Shown here: positions 54,569-64,000 of the stretch, in pieces
Layout of the letters: every line of letters begins with the position of its first letter
How positions within the stretch are numbered: the stretch's first letter is position 1
From: Cephalotus follicularis
Taxonomy: Eukaryota > Streptophyta > Magnoliopsida > Oxalidales > Cephalotaceae
Length of the DNA: 64,000 nt
Assembly (NCBI GenBank): GCA_001972305.1
Contig: BDDD01000322.1
Coordinates: forward strand, 124,001-188,000
Direction: 5' to 3'
Position numbers and translations under genes: made by a program
Notes under the pieces: model-generated
Seen by the model: only the letters and a program-made list of their open reading frames with translations
Told to the model about the DNA's origin: nothing
Database searches by the model: none

Positions 54569-55170
54569 ATGGTATGAATCCTGTCTTTGAACACCAATGG
54601 TGTAATCATTCATTCTCGCATGTTGTTGTCGTAGTTTTCTTTTGAGTATAAATAAACTAGAGTTGTTAGTTGTCTAGGACAAGGGGTTTCTTATTAGAGA
54701 AAGCATGTGAAAAGTGATGATGGATTTGGAAGGCGAAACAAAGCCAACAAACTGAGGACAATTCTGACAATGATTAGGGCGCATTGACATGAAGAGAGAA
54801 GAACTGCATCTAATATCATTAGAGAGAGAGATAGAGCTACCTAGTAACGTAGTCGGGGATAATAGCCAAACATGCCATTACTTACTAGTACAATGATTGT
54901 ATTTGTGATATTCAACAGGTAATAGACATGAACACCTTGGTTTATCACATTCATGGACAAGACTTATCCCTCCACTCATGGGAATATAATAATTATTAAC
55001 ACTTTGATTTGATTGTGTGATTGATGTGAACCACCGATAAATGAGGAGAGACGAGAAATCATTTCCCGAAAAGATAAGTATAGGAATATTAGAGAGTTTG
55101 CAAAAAAAATCGCGGTATATTATTTCGTGATAATGCGTCCCAAAATAGATTATCATACTCCCATATTAGT
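54569..55170. other. Host-like DNA between L and the LINE
   Basis: No recognisable gene. The frames here are short and of random composition. Confidence 0.5.
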
Positions 55171-55175
55171 AGTTA

Positions 55176-55206
55176 AATGTCTATTATTATTATTATTATT
55201 ATTATT
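55176..55206 (+). repeat. ATT microsatellite, possible LINE tail
   Basis: About nine ATT units. On the LINE strand it reads as AAT repeats after the last recognisable LINE sequence. Confidence 0.7.
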
Positions 55207-55514
55207 GATAAAAGATTATATTATTAATATATGGAAGAATCAAACATAACAAAAGGATCCAAAGAACTGGGTAAACCATTAAGCAAATTGTTATTACATT
55301 TAGTTATTACATTTATTACTTTTGGTTGCCATCTCTTCTAACACGAGAAAAAACAAGAGCGACACAATGGATGGAGCTATGATATCTTCCACCACATTCC
55401 CAAAGGTAGATAAGTAGGGCCTCTCATCACGGATCTCCTAGATCACCATTTCTGCATCTGACTCCAAAATGACCCTTCTCCAATCGTGTCTGACTACAAC
55501 TTTCATAGCTTCCA

Positions 55515-56052
55515 TTAAAGCCAAAGCTTTATGGTAGATGGGTCTAAAACATGGGGGAAGAAAACTGATGCTGTTATCATCACTGTTCCCATAGAATTTC
55601 TTACCACAACTACTGCCCTTCCATTTAGATAAACTGTATCAAAAGCACCATCACAGTTGAGCTTAAGGTAAGAATGATGGGGAAACCATTTTACTGGTAT
55701 GATGGGGGTTGTTGGATTAGCAACATTATACACATCATTATGTTCTTGGAGATAGCTTCGACTTAATGGTAGAATCCCCAGGTGAGAGACCTCCAAGCTC
55801 CTAAACACATGAGTTTCTTCCATACCAAATTCTCTATGCCACTACCCATAGCAAATGAATCTCCTCCTCCATAAGATTCACTTTTATCTTCAACAGGAGC
55901 ATGGCTACATCCCCTGATGAAGTCAAATCATTTCTAATCCGGAGGTTACTCTCTTCCCAAACCTTAGAGGCCTGGTTCCAAAAAAAGAGTGCATGCAAGA
56001 CTGACTCTTCTTCATCTTGACAGATTGTGAACATGGGAGTCCTATAAGGCAT
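55515..56052 (-). pseudogene. LINE zinc-binding domain and RNase H
   Basis: Minus strand. The zinc-binding part reads CQDEEESVLHALFFW, followed by EEIHLLWVVA, with a TAG at 55834-55836, then RNase H starting at YLKLNCDGAFDT and VVVVRNSMGTVM. Such RNase H tails occur in plant LINEs. The C-terminal half is lost after KLWL. Confidence 0.78.
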
Positions 56053-56209
56053 TCTCTCTGCTACGTTCAGATTAGTACGTAGTGCATTATGGTAGCATTT
56101 CCACCCGAATAATCTTATTTTTGGTGGTAAATTCAGGTTCCATAACTATTTTCATAGCTTCTCCATTTTCCCTTGATGTGGATCCACAACCTTTTCACCA
56201 CGAAGGATA

Positions 56210-57427
56210 CTATTTTTGATATCTAATGTAGTGTTTTGACTGAAGAACATTGACTTTTTGGCCTAAGGTTTCTTCATATAATCTCAATATACTCATGATG
56301 TTAGAGCTTGTATGATTATTGATTTTGCCAAAAAAACACACTATCATCAGCAAAAAGGAGATGTGATATCTGGGGCCGTCCTCTGTATATTCTGATACCT
56401 TGGATTTGTCTTTCTCTACATGCATAATTCATCAAAGTAGACAAACCTTCAGTACATAATAGAAAGAGATAAGGGGAAAGGGTATCGTCTTGATGTAGGC
56501 CTTTGGTAGGTGTAATCCTCCCACATGGCTCACCATTCACTAGTACAAACTTTGTGATAGAAGTGACACACTGCATGATTAGGCTGATCCATTGCTTCGC
56601 AAACCCAAGTTGCTGCATTATTCCTTGGAGGAAATCCACTCCACCCTGTCATATGCCTTAATTATATAAGCTTAATAGCCATCAACTCCTGGTTTCCTGA
56701 GTGTCTGGTTTTAATGTAATGCATTACTTCAAACACTACAAGAACGTTGTCAGTAATCAGTCTCCCTGGTACAAATGCACTTTTCTTTTTGGAAATGATA
56801 TCAGGCATAATATTTTTCATTCTATTAGCCAACACCTTGGAGATAAGCTTATAAAGCACATTACAAGACTAATAGGTCTAAATTCAGAAACTTTATCAGT
56901 ATTTTTAACCTTGGGGATTAACACAATGTGGGTTTGGTTGAGTTCCCCTGGTATAGCCTCCCTAATGAGGTCTGAAAGAACTACCTCCACTATATCCTAT
57001 CCCACCGTGCTCCAATATTTTTGGTAAAAAATGGCTAGTATTCCATCCGATCCAGGAGCTTTAGTGGCATGAATCTGGTTAAGAGCAGTTACTACATCCT
57101 CTTTGCTAAAAGCCTCACACAGAGCGCCATTCGTTGTTAGAGTCACCTTAGTATCAACAATATCAAAGACTACTCATATTACCACGTTGTGCCGAAGTGA
57201 AGATAGATTCAAAGTATTGCATTATAATTTTTTTTATAGCCTTCCTCATCTTCTACCCACCTACTATGGTCATCTCTAATTCTATGAATCTGGTTTCTTT
57301 GTCTTCTTTTAGAAGCCTTTAGATGAAAGAAATTAGTATTCTTGACCCCATCCTTAAGCCATGCCACTCTTGACTTTTGCTTCCACATAATTTCCTCCAT
57401 TACCAATGAATCATTCAACTATTTTTT
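56210..57427 (-). pseudogene. LINE reverse transcriptase
   Basis: Minus strand. Pieces in order: the region before reverse transcriptase (SRVAWLKDGVKNTNFFHLKAS near 57360-57300), fingers ([20 protein letters not shown] and [14 protein letters not shown] near 56855-56740), palm (ITKFVLVNGEPCGRITPTKGLHQDDTLSPYLF) and the catalytic box LLFADDSVFF near 56340-56350. The family has G-LRQGDPLSPYLF, so QDDTL is a degraded form. Three frames are needed to read it. Confidence 0.84.
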
Positions 57428-59737
57428 TGTCACGCCCCCGTTTTCGAGAAGACGATATTAAAGTGGTAAAGGCATATTAACATATAAATTCAGCTTATGT
57501 AAAACCATAAAATTTAAACTTTTAAACAAGACATCAGTTGCGGAAGTATAAGATTCATAAGCTGAAACACATGTAACGTGCATCCCATACTGCACGCTAC
57601 CAAACAAGTCCGTCATAGTTAATAGCCTACAAAACGGAGCGTGATTACAGTACAAGATTAAAATCCATCATTAGCAAATCACAAGTACGGTACATCAGTA
57701 GTCCTTTCACCAACCCCAGGTTTATTACAAAACAGGAGAATAAGCAAAATCGAGAACACAACAACTTGATCTTCGTCCATGCCAGTCCAACCGATCCACG
57801 ACATCAATCTGTAAAGTAGGGGGTTAGCCTTTGTCCTCACTTGCTAAGTCATAAAAGCAGTTCGGGATCAACATTAGATGCATGTCATGTAATGTATGCA
57901 TAAATGATGCAGTGCAGTATAAATCCCAGTATATATATATATATATATATATATGAAAATATATATATTTAACGGTACAGTAAAATATCAGTGGGTACAT
58001 ATATAAGAAAATATATGTATGTAAATCAGTACAGTAGTAACCCGGCCAGGGCTACATCAACAAGCACAGGAATGTCCGAGAAGGACCAACAGACAGTACA
58101 GGATGTCCACACAGGACTACAACAGGCAGGATGTCCATATAGGACCACAACAGGCAGTATGTGTAGCGCCGCCAACTCCTGGCCCCACGCTAAACTCCCA
58201 CTCCGGTCCCTACATCAGGCAACCGAGCGAGGCAACAGTACAGTACAGTGAGTTACCCAGCCATACTCCTGGCCCCTAGGTCAACCCTACAACTAGCCGG
58301 CGTTGGCAGTCTCCGCCATGCAACCAGTGGCTCAAGCACAAACACATAGCAATTCACAGAGCAAACAATGAATTCAAGCAGTAACAGTACAGTAAATAGA
58401 AGAGATCGTTTAGATCCACAACAGGCAGGTTATTTCCAAAATGTTTCCAAAAAGTGACAACATTTGAAATATGCATTTTCAGTAGAAAATACTTTTAAAC
58501 AGTTTCAGCAGTGGAATACCTTAACAATCAGTGGTGTAAATCGTGTTCAGTTCGTTTGAAAATACGTTTATTAGCCAATACATATTTTCATACTCAAAGA
58601 GGCATATTCCGAGTTCACATATGTATTTTAAACATCACGACTTTAGAAATCATAACGACTTACAAACAGTAGCAAAACAGGCAGTAACAGTGTATATGCA
58701 ATGCATACAAATGCTCTAATGCATCCTAAGCGAAATCGGGATCGTCGGGTATCAAAACGGTAAAATCGTCCAAACAGAACTCTAAAACGTCGGCGTTTAT
58801 TCCTCAGGCGTCGACGCTTATGTGTCTAAAGCGTCGCCGTTTAATCCCTTAGCGTCAGCGCTTTCAGTGTCTGGGCGTCGATCTCTCTTCCTTTGAACGT
58901 CAACGTTTAAGCGCATTTCAATATATATACACGCAGTTCACAGCGTTAAGCATCGACGGTCATTACTTAGGCGTCGACGGTTTCAGGCGGGGGTCGTCTT
59001 CTACCTCACAACATGACTATACAGTGACATTTCCATGCATAAAACATGCATTCCAACAGGTAGTAAGCACAGAAAACGGCCATGCAATATCATATGACAC
59101 ATCTAGCACAAGGTAGCATCATTTCAGTGATTAAAAATGGATCATCAAACCATGAAATTCATGCATAAACATCACTGAGTAACATTAAGTATTGAACACG
59201 AAACTACAATTATGGCTTCCCCTACCTCTGGCCTCAAGTTAGAAGCCGAAAGTCCACCTCTTTTAGTATCCAAGAAGTCACTTGTGTCCCCAGGTACAGC
59301 TTGGAAGCTCCCTGGTTCATCCTAGCAGTTGGTGTGCAAGCTCCAAGCTTCCTTGCTCAACAATGGAGGTTGGGTTCCTTTCTCCGTCACTCTCTTATTT
59401 CCTTGCCACTCACAGTGTCATTGATTCTCTGGATTTCTGTAACAGAAGAGAGGGGTGAGTGGAGTAGGTATATTATGCAAAACGTTTTTGTTTCCTTCTG
59501 CCAAAACCCACCAGATTAACTCCTCCCCTTCATGCAGACCTGGTGCAACAGGTGTCATTCTCTTCCTCTTCACAGGCCATGCACTGAAGGATTTTCCCTC
59601 TATCCCATGCACCGTTGTTGCAGGTATGTCTGGCAACAAAAGGCATGCACGCCACGTTCTTAAACGCCTGCCAAGATGCTTGATAAATGGCAAGAAATCA
59701 CCTCCCTGCGACACGTTCATCTGCTGTTATGAATGTG
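57428..59737 (-). repeat. Element H 3' LTR, lacking its U3 start
   Basis: Starts TGTCACGCCCCCGTTTTC on the plus strand, matches the solo LTR throughout, has a long TA run (57930-57953) and a GTCGAC-core array (58785-58985). It stops near 59737 without reaching TGTAACGCCC; integrase follows at once. Confidence 0.83.
58785..58985. repeat. GTCGAC-core motif array, H LTR
   Basis: Copies AACGTCGGCG, GGCGTCGACGC, GCGTCGCCG, GGGCGTCGATC, ACGTCAACG, GCATCGACGG and GGCGTCGACGG, spaced by about 20-30 bases. Confidence 0.82.
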
Positions 59738-60852
59738 CAGAACACAAAGTTGGAAGTGAAGATAGCATCTCTGTCACATACGATGCTGACTGGAACTCCG
59801 TGTAGCCTCACTATCTCCTTCACATACAACCGAGCCAGCTCGCTCGCAAAATCAGTAACGTGTGTAGGTAGAAAGTGCGCTGATTTGGTGAGTCTATCCA
59901 CGATAACCCACACGGCGTTATGACAGTTCCGAGTCAGAGGAAAACCTGAAACAAAATCCATCGTAACATGTTCCCACTTCCAATCTGGAATCGATAAGGG
60001 CTGTAGTAAACCTGCCGGTCTCTGGTGCTCAGCTTTAACTGTCTGGCAGGTGTAACACCTTGAAACATAGTCTGCAATCTCTCTCTTCATACCTGACCAC
60101 CAGTAGTTCCTCTTCATATCTTGGTACATCTTGATGCTACCAGGATGTATGCTGTACTGAGATTTATGAGCCCCGCGAAGTAACTCATTCTTCAATCCTG
60201 TTTCATTCGGAAGACAAACACGTCCCCGATATCTCAGAATACCATCAGTATGCACTCGAAAATCGGATTCCGAGTCCAGGTTCTCTCGAATCCGTTGCAA
60301 CTCCGGATCATGTGGTTGTGCATCCCTGATGTGATCTAGTAACACAGGTTGTACTCGCATGTCAGCTAAAAAGATCCCCGGTGCCTGATTAAATGGAGAC
60401 CACTCTTGGAAGTCTTCTAACATCTTCCACTGCGACACCATCACACTGGCAATCATAGCCTTGCGGCTCAAGGCATCAGCGACTACATTAGCTTTCCCCG
60501 GGTGGTACTGAACACTGTAATCATAATCATTAAAGAATTCTACCCACCTGCACTGTCTCATGTTCAGTGATTCCTGACAAAACAGGTACCTCAAACTCTT
60601 GTGATCGGTAAAGATCTCAAACTGCGCCCTATAAAGGTAGTGCCTCCACTTCTGAACGGTGAAGATAATAGCTGCCAGTTCAAGATCATGAGTCGGGTAG
60701 TTTTCTTCATATGGCTTAAGCTTCCTCGAGGTATATGCAATCACTCTGCCTTGCTGCATCAACACACAGCCCAAACCCTTACCCGATGCATCACTATAGA
60801 CTACAAAGCCCTCTGTACCCTCAGGTAATGCCAAGATAGGAGCGGAAACCAA
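59738..60852 (-). pseudogene. Element H RNase H-integrase, C-terminus deleted
   Basis: Minus strand, open for about 370 codons. RNase [25 protein letters not shown]-type segment with Ser after Thr, DHKSLRYLF. Integrase: [50 protein letters not shown] and [15 protein letters not shown]. It ends there, fused to LTR sequence, so the last catalytic Glu and the chromodomain-like tail are missing. Confidence 0.88.
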
Positions 60853-62103
60853 CCGATCCTTCAGTTCACGGAAACTAGTTTCGCAATCATCATCCCAGAC
60901 ATATAAGGTCTTCTTCTAGGTCAGTCTACTCAAGGGTTCGGCTATCCTTGAAAAATTCTGGATAAACCTCCTGTAATACCCCACCAATCCAAGGAAACTG
61001 CGTACCTCCGTCACGTTCTTCGGTTGTGGCCAGTCCCGCACCACCTCAGTCTTTGACGGATCCACCGTCAAACCTGCTCCAGATACGATGGGACCGAGAA
61101 AGATCACATGATCAAGCCAGAACTCACACTTGCCGAACTTGGCGTACAACCGATACTCTCTGAGGACTTGCAATACTAGTCTCAGATGATGAGTGTGCTC
61201 CTCCTCACTCCACGAATATACCAGTATATCATCAATGAATACCACGACAAACTGGTCCAGGTATGGCCGAAATACATCATTCATCAATGACATGAAAGCT
61301 GCCGGTGCATTGGTAACACCAAACGGCATCACCAAGAACTCGTAATGACCATACCGTGTTCAGAAGGCAGTCTTCTCAATGTCTCCTTCCCTTACTCTCA
61401 GTTGGTGATAACCCGATCTCAAATCGAGCTTGGAAAACACCCCTGATCCCTGCTACTGATCAAACAAATCCTCTATGTGGGGTAAAGGATACTTGTTCTT
61501 GATAGTTGCCTTGTTCAACATTCTGTAGTCGATGCAGAGCCTCATCGACCCATCCTTCTTCTTGATAAACAGTACAGGTGCACCCCACGGAGAAACACTG
61601 GGTCTTACAACACCTTTGTCGACCAGGTCTTGTAACTGTAGTTTCAGCTCTCGCAACTCAGCAGGAGCCATCCGATAAGGTGATTTAGAAATAGGAGCCG
61701 TTCCAGGAACGAGATCAATAACGAACTCCATACTCCTCTTCGGTGGTAATGATCCCAAGTCATCAGGAAATACATCCGGAAATTCACACACAACTGGAAT
61801 TTCCTCCAAGCTCAAGCTTTTCTCCTTCCTTCGATCAATAACATAGGCCATATATCCTTCGCATCCCTTCTCTAGGTATCTCGAAGCTCGAATAAAGGAT
61901 ATGATCGGTGTCGAGAACCCTTTGTCTCCCTTGAACTGAAAGGTCGTTCTGTCCGGCAGACAAAAATCCACAGTTTTATTGTAACAATCCATGCCAGCAC
62001 GGTGTGCTGATAGCCAATCCATTCCCAGTATAACATCGAATTCATGGATAGGCAGCACTATCAAATCTGCATACAAAGGAATGCCTGCCATAGACATCAC
62101 CAC
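60853..62103 (-). pseudogene. Element H protease end and reverse transcriptase
   Basis: Minus strand. [19 protein letters not shown] closes the protease. Reverse transcriptase follows with [45 protein letters not shown], then [11 protein letters not shown] and the box FIDDILVYS. Stops near 61451, 61357 and 60917 break it, the second at a position where B has a Gln codon. Confidence 0.88.
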
Positions 62104-63331
62104 CTCTATATACCGAGTCAGTGTATATAGAAGTCCCTGTCGGTGTGCTCACATCAAGTATATATGACATGCAGTCAGGGGTGACATCTAAGCAAGATGC
62201 AAAATGTGCAGATATAAAGGAATGCCATGCTCCAGAATCCATCAATAATCTAGCAGAAAAACCATATATATACAGAGTACCTCCAACAACAGAAGTCGAC
62301 TCTGGAACCTCTGTCTGAGCAAGTACAAAAACTCTACCTTTTGCGATGCCCTTTCTGGTGTCCTTCCTCTGTGAGGGTCCTGCAGCCGCACCACTACTAC
62401 TCCCTGGCCCAGTAGGCGCTGTAGCAGAACTCTTCGGACAGTCCTTCACTGAATGACCAGGTGCCCTGCACCTCAAGCACCAACCATTGAACCTCCAGCA
62501 ATCTTTTTGTTGGTGGCCGATATGACCACAATAATAGCAACCTCTGGATCTAACATTACTCCCCTGGCTGGGAGTACCTTGTGAAGCTGTCTGTTGAGTC
62601 TTGTTCTTAGACGACTTCGTCGGAGAACCACCATCTTGCCATTTTGACGATGCCGGTTGGGACTGTGTAGGACTCTGTTTACACTGTTGTGCGCAAGCTC
62701 TCTCAGCCCGGTCCTCACTGGATATCGTCCCCAACAGTCTTGCTTTCTGAGCAACCTCCACAAAAGTCCTCAGCTCCATAGCTCTAGTCCTTGACCGAAG
62801 ATCCGGTCGCAGACCTCTCAGGAATCTCCTAATCTTCTTCACTTCATCAACTAGCAGATAAGGTGAATGTCTGGCCAGCTCCATGAACCTTGCTTGATAC
62901 TCAGCCACAGTCATCTCTCCCTGTCGCAACTCCAAGAGCTCAGTCTCTCGTCGCTCTTGCTCAATATACGGAACATAAGTCTCTAAGAACTCTGTCTGGA
63001 ATCTGTCCCAAGTACTGTCCAGTCTCTGTGATTCCCATTTCGTCTTGACCATCTCCCACCAATGAGTGGCCTCACCCCATAGGCGGTATACAGCAAACTT
63101 CAGCTTCTGAGTGTCAGCACAGTCCATCACTTCAAAGATCTTCTCTAAGTCTTGCAGCCATCTCTCAGCAATAGTAGCATCAAGTTCCCCACGGCAACAG
63201 GGTGGATTCAGTCTCATGAACTTTTCGGTGTCTCTCCCAAATTGGTTTCCATCCTCCCCCGGGCAGTGGTCGGGAGCCCTATGTTGCGGTCGATCCTGCG
63301 CGTGATACTGGCGCATCTCCTCCGCATTAGC
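62042..63331 (-). pseudogene. Element H gag-protease
   Basis: Minus strand, open from the LTR junction at 63331 through 62042. The capsid domain matches E (GEDGNQFGRDTEKFMRLNPP, EATHWWEMV). Two good zinc knuckles: CYYCGHIGHQQKDC and CLRCRAPGHSVKDC. The protease active site reads LLMDSGAWHSF, where the family has DSGATHSF. A frameshift near 62100 moves the rest of the protease into another frame. The gag start (about 35-40 residues by comparison with E) is cut off by the insertion at 63332. Confidence 0.9.
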
Positions 63332-64000
63332 TGTAACACCCCCGAACGGCGGGAGTCGTTACGGTTTCCTAATCCAAGACTAAACATAACCTATCATGAA
63401 AAATAACTCTATTTTATTTCTTTTATCGGGACGTTAACTTATATTTTAATCAAAATTGCGACTCATGTTTTATTTGAAATTTTATTCTGTTTATCAAAAT
63501 ATTAACTCATCTGTTATTCGAAATGCGTGATGGTCTAAACATAACATATATAATCTAATAAATAGTCTGAAAACTTTATTCATAATCTAAAACTTAAACA
63601 TAATCTGTCCTTAATCAAAATCAGTATGTATCGTCTACCTAATGCATGTTGACAGGTTCAGAAGCCATGATAGAACTTAGAGTTTCAGGAAATAAAAACC
63701 AACATACTAGCAAACAACATGCAATAGAATTCGGTTGACATTAAACTAAATTAAATTGCTAAACCATAACAACAGAGGAAAAACAAACCTGGTACGATGA
63801 TCAAAGGAGAACAAAACAGATTCTAATATTGCAGGTTCGGCTACCAGGAACAATGACAAGGTAAAGGCATAAAGGTGAATGATAACATACATATACAATA
63901 TGGGAAAGGCAATTTAGGTCATGGTAATGTAAAAAGGGAATCCAAAATCTGATAGAATAGGGAAAGAGGCAAAATTTTCGGGATTGAGGGAGAGAAAGGA
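63332..64000. mobile_element. Edge of another LTR-type element inserted in the gag of H, runs off the window
   Basis: The gag of H stops abruptly and the sequence becomes TGTAACACCCCCGAACGGCGG, a typical LTR start, then AT-rich non-coding DNA to the window end. The five bases before it are TTAGC; if this is an insertion, the same five should follow its far end. No frame in this stretch looks coding. Confidence 0.6.

Larger units (their letters stand above)
55171..57427 (-). mobile_element. LINE (non-LTR) retrotransposon remnant with RNase H domain
   Basis: Minus strand; the 5' part (endonuclease) is missing and the body is cut by element H at 57428. A tail of about eight ATT/AAT units (55176-55203) lies at the 3' end, where LINEs carry a simple repeat or poly-A. 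Several stops and frame changes occur. The domain order reverse transcriptase, zinc-binding domain, RNase H is that of plant L1-like elements. Confidence 0.82.
57428..63331 (-). mobile_element. Element H: Tekay-type Ty3/gypsy element, same family as D and E
   Basis: Minus strand: 3' LTR (57428-about 59737, missing its U3 start), integrase to reverse transcriptase (about 59740-61452), protease and gag (61453-63331). Gag is cut near its start by another LTR at 63332, so the leader and 5' LTR of H lie outside the window. It is the most nearly complete coding copy here: gag-protease is open for over 420 codons. Confidence 0.88.

Noticed and set aside
57930-57953. The TA dinucleotide run as a replication origin or promoter
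   Set aside because: Length-variable TA runs sit at the same place in several LTR copies; a microsatellite within the LTR explains it.
1-64000. tRNA, rRNA, snoRNA or a prokaryote-type operon or defence system
   Set aside because: I found no cloverleaf with conserved tRNA boxes, no rRNA-like stretches, and no bacterial-style gene spacing or ribosome-binding sites. The tRNA-like matches are only retrotransposon primer-binding sites.

Overview
This window looks like repeat-rich intergenic DNA from a flowering-plant nuclear genome, probably a dicot. Almost every reading frame longer than about 60 codons belongs to a decayed retrotransposon: Ty3/gypsy of the Tekay (chromovirus) type, one Ty3/gypsy of the Tat type, two Ty1/copia elements, and one LINE. 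The only host-gene material I can name is the broken 3' end of an ABCE/RLI-type ATPase gene. I see no bacterial genes, rRNA, tRNA or CRISPR array. I cannot name the species.

Layout. Element A (minus strand, Tekay type) enters from the left edge with gag-protease, a primer-binding site and a 5' LTR. That LTR is split by a gag-only non-autonomous element N1 (1935-6537, target-site duplication ATAAT) and by element D (8688-18406, minus). D itself carries a solo LTR (13453-16147, duplication ATAAA) in its reverse-transcriptase region. D's 5' LTR is cut at 18406 and joined directly to the gag of plus-strand element B, which keeps its pol and a 3' LTR (to 25298). B's LTR abuts a spliced antisense gene of a Tat element F, whose gag-pol lies on the minus strand at 34201-39851 and whose 5' LTR is at 39897-40760. 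The antisense gene of F is interrupted by Tekay element E (plus, about 27244-31555) and by LTR-like debris (to about 32990).

From 40761 the background is single-copy-looking DNA carrying the ABCE pseudogene (44759-45501). It is punctuated by a minimal LTR-PBS-LTR element I (41438-44105, duplication TATAG) that holds a solo LTR J (41624-43217, duplication GAAAT), by copia element K (46039-51381, duplication AAAAG) and by copia element L (52039-54563, duplication GAGGG). A LINE remnant (55171-57427, minus) is cut by Tekay element H (57428-63331, minus), whose gag is in turn interrupted at 63332 by the edge of another LTR running off the window.

None of the elements has an uninterrupted gag-pol, so all depend on other copies to move. 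The features that stand out most are: (1) arrays of ten-base palindromes built on GTCGAC inside the LTRs, with one Tekay copy (E) having exchanged the family motif GCGTCGACGC for CAGTCGACTG in both of its arrays, the same motif found in the unrelated copia K; (2) N1, whose outer end is an inverted copy of its own LTR end and is flanked by a perfect target-site duplication; (3) a 677-bp near-identical tandem duplication joined at the only N in the window, probably an assembly error; (4) the Tat antisense gene with two introns that bring its frames together.
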